A DNA stretch of 64,000 nucleotides from Ricinus communis (GCF_019578655.1 NC_063257.1:14632001-14696000); one strand, 5' to 3'. Positions 33,336 through 45,338 are shown, counted from the first letter of the stretch. Translations and numbers: made by a program. Notes: generated by a model not told the origin, from the sequence alone.

Positions 33336-35735
33336 TTTTGAATATTCTTTGAATATTTTTATAGTATCACTTTTCTTAATAAATTTATAACAATGTCATC
33401 TTTGTCTTTCGTCTCTATTCACATTTTCATTATCATAAAATTTTAATTAGTTGCTATAAATAAAAAATTATCCTTTTGGTTACTTTTTTATGTTATTTTA
33501 ATTTTATCTTAATGTATTTTAACTATATTTTTATATTTTTCTAGTGTATTGTGGTATATCTTTTAAAACACACATTTTTATTGTTATTAAAATATATTAG
33601 CTACTATAAAAAATATTTAATATCTTTCAACTCATGAATACCAAACATAAAGATACAAAATAAAAATGATAAATCTATCTCACTTGACTGGTTTGACAAT
33701 GATACAAGTTAAATGTTTTCGTCTTGATATATTTTATGTATACTTTTAGTATCTTTTTTTTGAAAAAATTAGAAAAATAAAGAACTGTATAAATAATTAT
33801 TTTTAGAAAATAATAAAATTAAAATTTGAAATAAAGTCAAAAAAATTATGTTTACAAATTCAAAAAATTTTTAGCAAAGCTTAGTCGAGCCGGGTAAATA
33901 CAACTAGGGTCTAATGAAGGGAAAGAAAAAGAAAAATAACTCGAACTGAATCAGTCGTAAATCAAACTAAAATTCAGTTAACTGCACTAGTCAGTTCATA
34001 TTTGTTTTATTTTGAATTAAGATTTTAATTTTTCAATTTAATTTTGGGAAAGAAAACTGTCAATTCAGTTCACAATCAAAATTATTATTCTTTTAATTTA
34101 TATTTACACACATTAATTTAGTAATCGATTTGCAACTATCAGGAGATGATGTTTCTTATGTTCAGTTCAATTTTTATTTTAAATAATTATAAAATTATTA
34201 TTTTTGGATATAAATATCTAGAAGATAATTTAGAGCATGTAGGATAAGACTCTTACGGGTAGCAAATATTTTTTTAAAAGTTTTAATGCAGTTGTATACT
34301 TAAAGTTCAAACTTGAAATCTTACTTAAGCCAAAAGAGACTATTACCATATCATTTATGCACACTTAAATATAAAATTAATTTTTAAATGGTTATATTTC
34401 AATTAACTGTACCTTTTGGTAGAATGCAGAAGAAGAATAATGCACCCCGTGCAGACGCTTGTGTTTTATCTATAACATGTTGCAATGACTCTTAACTTGT
34501 GAGGTTCCCAAACTCGTTTTTGGGTATTAGTTATTTGACATGACAAATCATAGAAAAAGAACTAAAGCTTAAGTCTTAGAAAAAGAACTTCTGTTAGATC
34601 TTGATTTTTCACATTAAGTGGGATGTACAAGGAGTAGTTATTGACATGACCAAATCATACATGTGATTTGAAAGAAAAGGTGGCTGAGGCCTTGAATTGA
34701 GTAATTCTTGTAGAGACCTTAAAGTGTAAGACTTGAAGAGAAAACTTGTGTTGGATTTCTATTTTTCACATTCAGCGGTATTGCTTGTACATCCCGCATA
34801 AAGCAAGCGTTCATTTCCTAATTTCTTTCACTCTTTGTTGTTAGTTTACTTTTCTTTTTCTTTTTAATTTTTCAACATGTTTACTTATTTCTTAATTATG
34901 TGGAAGTGGACAAATGAAATAAGAAAAGTGTAAAGTCGATTAATATAAGTTTAAATTAACAAGAAGTGTCCAATCGGAGTTGGATTTAAAAGGCTAATAA
35001 GGAGGACGTATTTAATTAGAATTTTTAAAGACTTTAATAAACATTTTTTAAGTAAATTACTTTTAAAAATTTTAATAACTCTTAATAATTTTCATAAAAT
35101 TAATAATTTTATGAATGACTTTCACAAAATTTAATTAAAAATAGTTTTATAGATATTGATAGACTTTTATTAATTTTTAAAAATTATTATTTATATATTA
35201 ATTAATTATTTAAAAATAAATTTAATTATTTTATTTTTATTATTTTTTCTTTTTTTTCCGCATTTACTTTAAATATTATTTCACATAATATTATTTACAA
35301 CTCCATATATAAGTAATAGACTTTTATCTTATTATTATTTTAAATTCATATTATTTTTAATTTTCTATCTTATAATATAAATACTATTGTTTTGTCAGAA
35401 TAATATTTGTTTTAAAAAAAATTATATTACAATTTGTCTCTAATTAAACCGTCAAATTTTATGTCATACTTATTATATTTTATTTATTATCTATTTGGTA
35501 AATAATTAAACCAACAACAATCACATTTACCAATTATTTGATATATATCTAAACTAATAGCAATCACGCTTACCAATAGAAACAATTATCTAAATAATTT
35601 TTTTAAGAAAACCTAGAAGTCTATATATGGTGGAGTTGTTTACTCTAATGTTTCATTTACAATTCATACTATTTATGAGGATCCTTTTTAAAATTAAATT
35701 AAAAATTTTTAATTAATATTTTTTATATTTGTGAG
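33336..35735. other. AT-rich intergenic DNA, no gene seen
   Basis: No supported ORF. A 12-bp inverted pair (GGGATGTACAAG near 34620 / CTTGTACATCCC near 34784), together with a repeated TTTTTCACATT block, hints at an old repeat. I cannot name it. Confidence 0.5.
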
Positions 35736-35947
35736 TGTTACAGTTGTAATGTTGATTAGGAAAGAAATAATTAAAGCTTGACTATAGGGTGGGTTTTTAG
35801 GAATTATAGAGGTTGATTATAGGGTTGATTTGTAGGGATTAGATTTTAATGTTTCCTAGTTTATATATTGTAATTTTGTATAAATACTTGTACATTTTAT
35901 TGATCAATACACACAAAATCTTTCTCTCATCTCTATATACTACAACA
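35736..35947 (+). repeat. Left LTR of the 4.8-kb copia element
   Basis: TGTTACAG ... CTACAACA, with a TATA box (TATAAATA, about 35879). The primer site follows with no spacer. Confidence 0.9.
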
Positions 35948-35959
35948 TGGTATCAGAGC
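35948..35959 (+). other. Primer-binding site, iMet type
   Basis: TGGTATCAGAGC, exact match. The 36000-36327 leader has no ORF of interest. Confidence 0.95.
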
Positions 35960-36327
35960 AATAAAATCCCATTTCAATTTTTTTAGGCCTTTGGGTTTTC
36001 TAGTTTTTTTTTTTTTTGTTTATTTCAGACGATCCAAAGTCTAATTTCTGAGTTCACCATCTTCCAACTTCTGGTTATTGTCACCATCTATACTAGGAGG
36101 TGCGCTACCCGCCAATCAGTCATTGCCTAAAGTTTGGCCACTGGAGTCTCGCGCGTTAGTCAAAGCGGTCAGCATCACCTAAATCGCCCTTACCCCCACT
36201 TTCATACTTCACATCCAGTTTCTTTCAAATTTACGTGGTTGTGATGTTTCTCTTCATATCTAGAAACTTATTCAATTTTTTAAGTTTTTATTGTGTGTTT
36301 CTGGCTTTATTTTGAATTCTGCCTTGC

Positions 36328-37130
36328 TTGAGAATGTTTGAGAAAAAGAATATAGTGTTGGAAGTGATTCTTGTAGTAATAAAAATTATGAAAGACAAAT
36401 TTGATGGTACAAATTATTTAGGATGGAGTCAGACTGTAGAATTATATTTGATGAGTGTTGAAAAAGAAGACCATTTAACTGATTATCCTTACACTGATGA
36501 TAGGAAACAAGCTTGGTTGAGAGATGATGCTCGACTGCGTTTAATGATAAGCAATTCGATTGATAATAAGGCGGTTCGATCATTGAGTCATTGTAGATTG
36601 GCGAAAGATTTGATCCAATACTTAGCATTTTTATACTCCGACAAAGGAGATATTTCTCATACTTTTGATGTCATTGAAGAAATTTTCAATTATGAAAAGG
36701 ATAACAAAGATGTGACTAGCCTTTACAAATATGCTACTCCCAATGTCTTTAGATATCAAAGAACAACAAGCTCAGCGGGAGAAACTGATCATTATGGGTT
36801 TTCTTACTCCTCTTCCATTTGAGTTTGAGACTGCCAAATCTCAAATTCTTTTCAGTTCTGAAGTTTCATCTTTAGAAGATGTGTTTCGTGGGGTGCTCCG
36901 AGTTGAGAATTCTAACTCATCCTTTACCCAATCTAGCAGTGCTCTTATGAGCCGTAATACTGCACCTAGATTTGGAAAAGAGGTTGAGTCAAGTAACTTT
37001 AATCAAGGAAATGATTCAGGAGAAATCATATATCACTATTATAAGAAGTCCTGACATATAATCAAAGAATGCAGAAAGTTACAGCGCAAGAATCACTCAA
37101 AGCCATCAGCTCATATTGCCTCCACTAGGG
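36328..37130 (+). pseudogene. Copia gag remnant
   Basis: The first frame (36328-36822) holds KFDGTNYLGWSQTVELYLMS, then YPYTDDRKQAWLRDDARLRL, the UBN2-type copia gag start. The likely original start is the ATG at 36388. The second frame (36731-37054) holds MGFLTPLPFEFETAKSQIL and DVFRGVLRVEN. The zinc knuckle survives as YHYYKKS, stop, HIIKEC: cysteines have become tyrosines. One frameshift lies near 36760. Confidence 0.85.
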
Positions 37131-37249
37131 ATACTCTTGACTCAGTTCTCATATCTGCATATGAGTATGCCAGATTCTCACAGTACCAAGAGACTCTAAA
37201 GTCGTCATCTACTCCCACTACTACAGTCGCTGATTCAAGTAAACTGAAT

Positions 37250-37990
37250 ACATGTCTCCTTTTCTCATCTTCCAAATGGGTCATTGATTATGGTGCCATA
37301 GATCATATAACAGATAATTCTAAGCTATTCTCCTATTTTTAATCAAATAATTCTAGTTCTCCTATCACTTTAGCTAATGGATCCACATCACGTGTTCTTA
37401 GTTCTAGCATAGTTATTCCCACACCATCACTTCCTTTACACACTGTTTTAAGTCTACCTGATTTGTCGTTCAACTTAATTTTTGTTAGTAAACTCACTCG
37501 AAGCCTTAACTGTTGTGTCTCATTTTTTTTTGATTATTGTCTTTTTTAGGATCTTGTAACGAAGAGGATTATTGGTAAAGGGCATGAATCTAGAGGTCTT
37601 TATATCCTCGACACTACTATTCCAAAACCAATAGTTTGTTATGGACCTGTTACTCCTTTTGAGGCACATTGTCAGTTGGGCCATCCTTCTCTACCTCTAT
37701 TAAATAAAATCTCCCTAGAATTTTCTAGTTTACCTTCTTTGGATTGTGAGTCCTGTCAGTTTGCTAAACATCATAATATTAGTCTCAGTCCTAGAGTTAA
37801 TAAACAAGCTACGACTCTCTTTGAGTTAGTACATTCAAATATTTGGGGTTCTTCTCCTGTTGTGTCAATTTATATACTTTGTTATCTTTAGTGATGATGA
37901 TTCTTGAATGACATGGTTATTTCTGATGAAAAATCGTTCTGAATTGTTTTCTCATTTTTCTTCTTTTTATGCTGAAGTTAAAACTTAATT
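37250..37990 (+). pseudogene. Copia protease and integrase N-terminal remnant
   Basis: Protease motif WVIDYGAIDHIT, where the family has DSGA: the serine is replaced by tyrosine beside the catalytic aspartate. Next come the pre-integrase block (GHESRGLYIL, HCQLGHPSLPLLNKI), the CESCQFAK zinc-finger half and LVHSNIWG, where the first catalytic D of integrase is N. Confidence 0.85.
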
Positions 37991-37999
37991 TAACCTGTC

Positions 38000-38880
38000 T
38001 GTTCAAATCTTGAGGAGTGATAATACAAAGGGATATCTCTCTGAATCCTGTAAAAAATATATGCTACAAAATGGGATACGCCATCAAACTTGTTGTGTTG
38101 ACACACCTTCGCAGAATGGGATTGTTGTAAGAAAGAATAGACACATTCTTGACACTACTAGATCCCTACTATTCCAAATGAAAATTCCTAAAACCTTTTG
38201 GGTAGATGCAGTATCCTCAACATGTTTTTTAATTAACCGCATACCTTCCACTATCATTTCTAGTGAGATTCCTGTCCGCGTATTTTTTTCCAATAAATCA
38301 TTATTTTCAGTTGAACCTAGAATATTTAGTTGTACATGTTTTGTTCGTGATGTACGTCCTCAAGTTACCAAACTCGACCCAAAATTCTTAAAATGTATCC
38401 TCCTTGGTTATTCTCATGTTAAAAAAAGGATATAGGTGTTTTTGCCCAAGTCTTAACAAGTACTTGGTGTCAACTGATATCACTTTCCAAGAATAAACAC
38501 CATTTCTTCAAACCTCTGACTCTATTTTTCACAAGTAGATGATCTACTTATCTACACGGTTACATCCTATAATCCTCTTCGAATCCGGCCACCTATCACA
38601 CAAGTTTACACTCATCGTGCTCCACATCTTGAATCCTATCCTGTTTCTCCAGATTCATGTCCTCCATCGGCATCTACATCATCGGATCCCATCTTCAATC
38701 CTAGTCTCATTCATGATCTTGATCTTCCTATTGCTCTTCATAAAGGTAAACATACATGTACTTATCCTATTTCTTCTTATGTGTCTTATAATCACTTACC
38801 ATCATCATCATGTTCTTTTATTACTTCACTTGATTCTATTTTCGTCCCTAAGACTGTTCAAGAGGCTTTAACATGTCTTG
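38000..38880 (+). pseudogene. Copia integrase core end and linker
   Basis: Open frame 38010-38435. RSDNTKGYLSESCKKYM has the second aspartate. VDTPSQNGIVVRKNRHILD shows VVRKNR where the family has VAERKNR, so the catalytic glutamate is lost. LLGYSHVKK closes the domain. 38436-38880 is the low-conservation linker to RT. Confidence 0.85.
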
Positions 38881-38889
38881 GTTAGCATA

Positions 38890-39960
38890 CTACTATGGTG
38901 AAAGAAACGACTACTTTAGATACTAATGGTACTTGGAACTTGGTAGGCCTACCTACAGGTAAAAAAGGCTATTGGTTGTAAGTGGGTTTTCACAGTGAAA
39001 GTTAATCCTGATAGGTTTGTTGCTCAGCTGAAAGCATGTCTTGTTGTTAAGAGTTATGCCCAAACATATGGTGTAGATTATTCTGATACTTTCTCTCTTA
39101 TTGCCAAACTTACTTCTGTCAGACTGTTTATTTCTATGGCAGTTATTCATGATCGACCCTTTTACCAGTTGGATATTAAGAATGTATTCCTATATGGTGA
39201 CCTTCAAGAGGAGGTTTACATGGAGCAACCACATGGATTTGTTGCTCAGTGGGAGTCTAGGAAGGTATGTCGACTTTATAAATCCTTGTATGGCCTAAAA
39301 CAAAGTCCTCGGGCCTAGTTTGGGAGATTCAGTCAAGCAGTTGAGAGCTTTGGTATGTTGAAGTGTAATTGTGATCATTTTGTCTTTTATAAACAGTCTG
39401 CTAAGGGAATCATATTGTTGGTGGTTAATGTAGATAACATTGTCATTATTGGAAGTAAGATTGCATGAATCTCTTCTCTTAAGTCCTTCCTTCATACTCA
39501 GTTTCACACTAAAGATTTGGGTTTATTAAAATACTTCTTAGATATTGAGGTGGCAAGAAGTCAAAAAGGAGTCATGTTGTGCCAGAGGAAGTATGTATTA
39601 GATTTGTTATCTAAAATAGGAAAACTGAGGGCTAAGCCATGCAACACTCTAGTGGCTCCTAATATACAAGTTTTGAAAGAGGGCAAATTGTTTGAAGATC
39701 TAGACAGATATAGATGAACAGTTAGAAAATTAAATTATCTTATTGTGACTCATCCTGATATCACATATTCAGTTAGTGTGGTAAGTCAGTATATGTTTTC
39801 TCCCGCAGTTGATCACTAGAGAGAAGTGAATTTTGTGTTATTTGAAAGGTGCACCAGGGCGAGGCATATTGTATGGCAAACATGGCCGTACTAAGATTGA
39901 GTATTTTTCAGATATTGATTGGATAGGATCTAAATAAGATCGAAGGTCTACCACTAGCTT
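38890..39960 (+). pseudogene. Copia reverse transcriptase remnant
   Basis: LKACLVVKSYAQTYGVDYSD, FYQLDIKNVFLYGDLQEEVY and LYKSLYGLKQSPRA (39000-39318), then LLVVNVDNIVII (about 39420), then LGLLKYFLDIEVARSQKGV (39517-39717). The active site YVDD has become NVDN, so two of four residues are changed. Stops and frameshifts are frequent. Confidence 0.9.
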
Positions 39961-39970
39961 TTGTGTTTTT

Positions 39971-40327
39971 GTGGGTGGTAATCTAGTTTCATGGAAAAGC
40001 AAGAAGCATAATGTTGTTTCTTGTTCGAGTGCAGAACTAGAATATCGTGCTATGACAAAGTCTACATGTGAAATTATGTGGATATATAAACTCATGAATG
40101 AAGTAGGACTTAAAACTTCAATTACAGTCAAATTATGGTGTCATAATCAAGTTTCCCTTCATATTGCTTTGAATCCTATTTTTCATGAACGAACTAAGCA
40201 TAATGAAATTGATTGTCATTTCACTTGTAAAAAGATTCAGTTATGTTTGATCTCTACAGGTTATGTAAGAACTGGAGAAAAACTTGGAGATATCTTTACG
40301 AAGGCTCTTAATGGGACTCGGGTATAA
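39971..40327 (+). pseudogene. Copia RNase H end
   Basis: NLVSWKSKKHNVVSCSSAEL, then EYRAMTKSTCEIMW and HERTKHNEIDCHF, then LGDIFTKAL. Standard RNase H end, open for 118 codons, but the start of the domain (39720-39960) is broken. Confidence 0.9.
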
Positions 40328-40382
40328 TATCTTTGTAACAAGATGGGCATGATCAATATCTATTCTCTAGCTTGTGTAAGAG

Positions 40383-40577
40383 TTTTACAGCTATAATTTT
40401 GATTATGAAAGAAATAATTAGACTTTGATTATAGGGCTAATTTGTAGGGATTATAGAGCTTGATTATAGGGCTGATTTGTAAGGATAGATTATAGTGTTT
40501 AAGGATAGATTATAGTGTTTTCTAGTTTATACTTTGTAATTTTTATAAATACCTATACATTTTGATGATCAATATAT
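40383..40577 (+). repeat. Right LTR of the 4.8-kb copia element, 3'-truncated
   Basis: Aligned with the left LTR from TTTTACAG (TGTTACAG in the partner) to GATCAATA. A 20-bp block (GGATAGATTATAGTGTTTA) is duplicated at 40481-40520. The end is replaced by SIRE-type gag sequence. Confidence 0.85.
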
Positions 40578-41218
40578 TGAGTTCATCTGTTGGCACCTTC
40601 CTCAAGTCCTCATCCACCTCTTATGTACTTGCTACTCTTGAACCGTATGCCTTGAAAGGTAGGGTTTTAAGGATCTTATTATTGATGTCAACAAGCTTAT
40701 AATACTAACCAACTTCCTTAGGTTGTTGATGATCGTGAGAAGTCGGTTTATCATGTCGATGATGCTTTCATTTGGCTTCATCTTAAAGAGTTCATACTAC
40801 ATCACAAAGAGTTATATTTTCTTAGACTTGACTTGCTTGGTACCCTCATGGTAGTTCTTCAAGGTCTTCCAAATCTTATGTGCGGTGGAAAGATGTTGAC
40901 CCTTTCACATTTCCTTTTAGATAGGGAGTTAAGGAGGACAATCATGGCTCTCTTTTCCTTGCCATTTGTTTTGCTATGAGCATCCACCCATTCGTCTCTA
41001 TGAAGAGGAATGTCTATACCATCTTCTTACTTTGTTGGTGGTTTCCATTCCTTCCTAACACAATCCCATACATGCACTGTATCATAATCCAAGTATATTC
41101 CATCTTGTACTTCTAATGGGCATAATCAACCCATTGAAGTATGGTCTACGGTGGTGTATCCTTTCATTGGCCTTCTTGATCCTTAACTCTTGCACTTAAG
41201 CTTTGATGAAAGGTCCTT
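40578..41218 (-). pseudogene. SIRE-type copia gag remnant
   Basis: The minus strand gives YDTVHVWDCVRKEWKPPTK, LLNSLSKRKCERVNIF, IWKTLKNYHEGTKQVKSKKI and YELFKMKPNESIIDMINRL. This is UBN2 gag with the spacing found in SIRE/Maximus elements. It is cut at 40578 where the neighbouring copia LTR begins. Several stops. Confidence 0.85.
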
Positions 41219-41230
41219 GCTCTGAAACTA
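41219..41230 (-). other. Primer-binding site, iMet type, one or two changes
   Basis: Minus-strand TAGTTTCAGAGC (family TGGTATCAGAGC), 12 bases from the LTR end. Confidence 0.7.
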
Positions 41231-41242
41231 CTTGGTTGCCCT

Positions 41243-41604
41243 TGTAAGCCAAGAAGGAGGATTGAATTTGTGAATATAAGGCTTTAGTGGTAGTGAGCTT
41301 AGTCGACGTCGCATCTTTAGGTGCGATGCCTACTATCTCTATTTTGCACTTTTCCATGGGCACTACTTCTTGCTTGCGGTCGTGATATCCCCTTCAGTTT
41401 CAACAATCAATAGAATATGAAAGTCACGGTCATAACAAGCTAATGGCGATCATGATTTAGGAGGAAAATTTGAACTTTAGCCTTTCTATGAAATGCATGA
41501 TTCCTCTATAAAAGACACTCAAAGGCCAAGATTAGAAATACTCAATTTAATTATTAAGTTCAAAATTAAGAATGCCTTTAGTCATGAAATCACTTAGGCT
41601 AACA
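41243..41604 (-). repeat. SIRE-type LTR, shortened to about 362 bp
   Basis: On the minus strand it starts TGTTAGCCTAAGTGATTTCA and ends CCTCCTTCTTGGCTTACA, matching both ends of the 1-kb LTRs at 59770-60814 and 60984-62002. The middle is largely deleted. It is joined to the gag remnant through the primer site, so it is the 5' LTR of a truncated element. Confidence 0.85.
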
Positions 41605-42290
41605 CCTTCTTGGACGCACTCGATGATCAATTAACAAGATCCGAGCAAATATGCTTTTGATAAAACTATTCCCAATAGCAGAATAAGCTTTTCCACAAGT
41701 CGAAAGAGAGGATCTAAAGCAATCCATAATAATGACAAATGAAGATACCATATCTAGCGGTGACATGCATTTAAGGGGAGGACAAAAACGTAATAACTAA
41801 TATCTTTTCAAACGCCATCAAATGGGAAGCCTAACATAGTTATACAATTAAAGTCATAAGGGGAAGGAGGAAGATGCACACATTATTGGAATATGAAACA
41901 CACTAAAGAAACTTGCTTCAGACTACATGGTTATCTAGATTGGTGGCATGAACTCAAGAAAAAGAAAAAATATGAAGTAAATAGAGGTGAAAATATTGGT
42001 CGTGTAGCTCTTATGAACATAGAGTCTCAACTATCTCTTGTACCACAATAAGAATCTTCTATCTCCTCCCTTCAGGGAGAGATAATGAGTGAAGAGCATA
42101 ATTCGGAAGATTGGCCAAGCTTTGAAGAAATTCTAAATGATATAGTGGTGGAGGTTCAGCCAAGAGAACTAATGAAAATATTGATAGACCGAAGAGAAGA
42201 ATTTAAAAATGCTAATTTTGTTAAAACATAGATCAAACAATAACCAGCAAAAAAATCAAAATGAAGAAATTATGGAAATTAAAAGGAAAC
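41605..42290 (+). pseudogene. Copia gag fragment of a second, heavily split element
   Basis: FLDALDDQL and, one frame over, FPIAE-stop-AFPQVEREDLKQSI, are the end of a copia gag capsid domain. A knuckle follows at about 41869: CTHYWNMKHTKETCFRLHGY (CX2CX4HX4C with the second C changed to Y), then LDWWHELKKKK. The 5' part of the element is missing. 42290-42540 is degenerate. Confidence 0.8.
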
Positions 42291-42539
42291 AACCCTTCTT
42301 TAACCTGATAGTACCACAATCAAACCAATCTTTTGAGAGTATTCTTGAGGTACAAGTTCTAAATTCTCTTTGAAATATTTTTGCTGGCTATAAATTACCT
42401 TTCAGGCATTATAACGGGTAACCACCAAATCATTATTCACCGAATCATGGAAAAGTACCTAGTTGGCAACCATATCTAAACTGAAATGTTGGAAGGAAAG
42501 TGAAGCCATGAATAATCCCTAATCGATCTAAGCAACAGA

Positions 42540-42916
42540 ATGAGAGATGAAAGCATTATGGAAAAATGATACTTTAGTAGTTATGCTATTGGCCGAGAGA
42601 AAGAAAACTATAGCATGTAAATGGGTGTTCTCTATAAAATACAAACAAATGGACTAGTTGAAAGATATCAAGCAAGGCTCATCGCGGAGGGATCTACTCA
42701 TGCATATGGGATAGATTATCAAGTTTCTCACCTATAGCAAAGCTAAATACTACGAGAGTATTCGTCTCTTTGTTACAAACTTGAACTAGCCATTAAACCA
42801 AAAAAATTTATTTATCCATGGAGATCTTAAGGAGAAGGTGTACATGGACATTCTAACTAGTTTTATTTATAGATTGGAGTAGTCTCTTAGAGCATGATTT
42901 GGATGATTTAGCCTTG
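42540..42916 (+). pseudogene. Copia RT, first part (interrupted)
   Basis: KKTIACKWVFSIKY, then with frameshifts IHGDLKEKVYMDI and SLRA-stop-FG. It ends at FSLAM, inside the RT palm, where the 12-kb Ogre-like insertion begins. The reading frame is picked up exactly at 55004. Confidence 0.88.
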
Positions 42917-42921
42917 CCATG

Positions 42922-43190
42922 TGTGGGTGGCAGTTCTGGATGCACACCTAAGTGTCTCTAGCGACTACGACATTGCAAGGTTTTTCAACCTCATAAGAAC
43001 ACGCTAACTAATCACAAAGACTGGCACAGAGATGGGAGTCACCACCTGGATAATTCTCCATGACACATTTACTAATTGAGTGACGTACTAGATTCTGTAA
43101 GGAAGCTTCACCACATCCAGAGATAGATCCGGAAGCTAACTTCCTTATTTGTGTATCTCAGTCTTTATTTTTATTATTTAACGGGCTATT
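42922..43190 (-). repeat. 3' LTR fragment of the Ogre-like element (R/U5 side only)
   Basis: Matches 52676-52940 (AGTGTCTCTAGCGACTA, CATCCAGAGATAGATCC, ACGGGCTATT). Homology stops within a few bases of the TATA-like site of the full LTR, so the U3 part is absent here. Confidence 0.88.
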
Positions 43191-44802
43191 TAAGATTTTG
43201 AGGACTATGCCTGATTGAGTTTTAAGGATTTTGCCTGCTTTAATTTGAGGACTTCACCTACTTAATTTGGGAACCACGCCTCATGATTTATACTTGTAGA
43301 AACTTCTCTCTGGATTCTTGATCACTTTCCACTTTGGGATGTAATTATGCTGTAATTTTTGCTTCGGTTGTGATTTGGTAAATTTTCCTACTTTCGGGTG
43401 TCAAATCGATAACTTCCGCTTCGGGACGAAGAATAATGATTTTTTCACTCTGGGATCTTCTACTTCGAGGAGTAATTGGTTATCCACTTTAGGAACTTCT
43501 GCTTCGAGAAGTACACTTGTTCTTCAGAACTTAATCTGATTCTCCACTTTGGGAAATATGCTTATGAGCTTCTATTTTAGGATTTATGATGATATTCCAC
43601 TTCAGGGTGTAAACTAGTGATCTTCCACTTCGAGAAGTAAATGGATTTTCTACTTTGGAGAATGAGCTAATCATCTTTCGCTTCGGGATGTAAATTAGTG
43701 TAGATCGAGCATTTTCCTTTCTTTAATTTTCTATTATAAGTTAGTGGCATATATACAAGTATACTAAGATTACATCAAGCAAAAAGTAATAAGGGTGCGT
43801 GATATGCATGTTATGTATGACATGTAATGTATCTCTAAAAATTATCCATTAAATTAGACAGAGGCATTCTGGTGCCCATCGGCATCAACACTTTGATAGT
43901 TCAATCACTTGCTCTTCTGCACATGGCATGGAGATCTAATGGTCGATGTTGTAATTGATTGATATCAAGAATTTGAAAGTCATGATGACAATAGGAAGTG
44001 TTCATTCAGAAGTAACTCAAGAATGCGAGGACTGGATTCTTTTGCCTAGGGGCTGTACTGATACTTGTGCAATGACAATTGGCTTTGCCACAATCTCATG
44101 CAGATAGCAACCGAATCACTTATTTTCTTACTTTTATGCCTTAATTTTTTACTAAGTTGTCTTTTTAGGTTTTCAATAGCAGTTTAATGTCTTAACTTTT
44201 GCTTAAGCTGCCCTTTCAAGTTTTCAACTTAGCAGACTCTATTTTTACCTAAGGTAAGTTTTTAGGATTTCAACTTAGCATTTTCTTTCCTATATACTTT
44301 TCTTTATTTTCTCTTTTTGCGGATTTAGTTACTAGAGTACTCATAGTCTTTTTTTGTCAATACTTGCATATGATTCTATTGATTCTCAAGACTTTCCTTA
44401 AGATAAGATCTCTTGAATGAAAGTTGAAAGACTCTGGCTCTGCCAATTCGTTGTGCATGATTTCACGATTGATGGAGACCTGAGTGTTACAAATTCTTAG
44501 GGTTTTCCTGCAAGAGAGTTAAAGAAAATAATCTTTCTTTTATTCACTCATAGATTCTGCTTCTTATTATGTTTTCTCCTTCTCGTAATGCACAAGCAAT
44601 GAAAGCTAGTGTGCATATTTAACAAAATTCTAATAAAATTTTGTCCATTTACTAAGGGCATAAAGGAGTATGTTTTCTATTTCACATAATATTACTCTTG
44701 TTATCAACCATTCCTTATATATTTATTAGTAACATTTTACAATTTAAATTTTATTTTCTGCCTTTTCTCATTTATTAAAATTATTACTTTATTTATGACT
44801 AT
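43191..44802. other. Unassigned interior of the Ogre-like element
   Basis: No ORF of family character. 43191-43310 has GAGGACTTCACC-type short repeats, 43310-43700 the minisatellite listed separately. A stretch rich in ATGCAT/GACATG near 43800-43830 resembles one at 52025-52070 close to the gag side. The rest is unique AT-rich DNA. Confidence 0.5.
43310..43705. repeat. Degenerate minisatellite, unit about 30-40 bp
   Basis: About ten diverged copies of a CTTCCACTTCGGGATGTAAA-like core followed by TTAGTGAT-type spacer: for example TCCACTTTGGGATGTAAT (43329), CTTCCGCTTCGGGACGAAG, CTTCTACTTCGAGGAGTAAT, CTTCTGCTTCGAGAAGTACA, CTTCCACTTCGAGAAGTAAA and CTTTCGCTTCGGGATGTAAA (43676). Confidence 0.75.
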
Positions 44803-44876
44803 GGACGAATGACGAGAATTAAACCTGCGCATGGTGGATTCATAATCCACTGCTTGATCCACTTGGCTACATCCGC
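44803..44876 (-). pseudogene. Plastid-derived trnH-GUG, decayed
   Basis: Reads on the minus strand as the plastid histidine tRNA (GCGGATGTAGCCAAGTGGAT ... CCACCATGCGCAGG). The anticodon loop has TTATGAA where the plastid gene has TTGTGAA, so the anticodon is ATG, and one base is missing after CAAG. It precedes psbA on the same strand, as in the plastid large single-copy region. Confidence 0.9.
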
Positions 44877-45278
44877 CCCTAATACTATAATTCTATTAAA
44901 AAATAAAACATTTAATTAAATATTAGAAGTAGAAGGGTTTCAATTTCTAGCATTTAAATTTCAATTGTCTCTTATTCAATTTTATCTCTCTTAAAATACA
45001 AATACAAAAATAAAATACTACTACAAAAATAAAAAGACATAAAAATGAAAGCTTTATCTTTTACATCTTTTATTTTCAATAAAAAAAAGAACTTCAGAAA
45101 AAAAAGTTTGAGAAGAACATATACTCAATTTAAAATAAGTACACAAACTATATATATAATCTTCAAAACCAACCCATAAAAAAAATTTAAGAGATTGTTT
45201 TATTTTTGGATTTTAAAGATTAAAGAAAATAAAAAAATAAAAAAAGCTCTTTTATATGTTTTTTTATGTTTATGTAAA

Positions 45279-45338
<60 letters not shown>

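Larger units (their letters stand above)
35736..40577 (+). mobile_element. Ty1/copia retrotransposon, nearly full length but dead
   Basis: A 212-bp left LTR (35736-35947), iMet primer site directly after it, gag, protease, integrase, RT, RNase H, a degraded polypurine tract and a right LTR (from 40383) cut at about 40577. The total of about 4.8 kb is the normal size for a compact plant copia element. All coding regions carry stops or frameshifts and several active-site residues are changed. Confidence 0.92.

Noticed and set aside
38539..38871. 110-aa hydrophobic ORF in the copia element
   Set aside because: Out of frame in the integrase-RT linker; high L/I/H content results from pyrimidine-rich DNA.
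42917..42921. Shared CCATG duplication with the 6.6-kb gypsy element as a sign of common integration
   Set aside because: The two insertions are 15 kb apart in different elements; a 5-bp match is expected by chance at low but real frequency, and the LTRs are unrelated.
45283..45334. (AT)n tract as a replication or attachment site
   Set aside because: Simple dinucleotide repeat of common type; nothing else supports a function.
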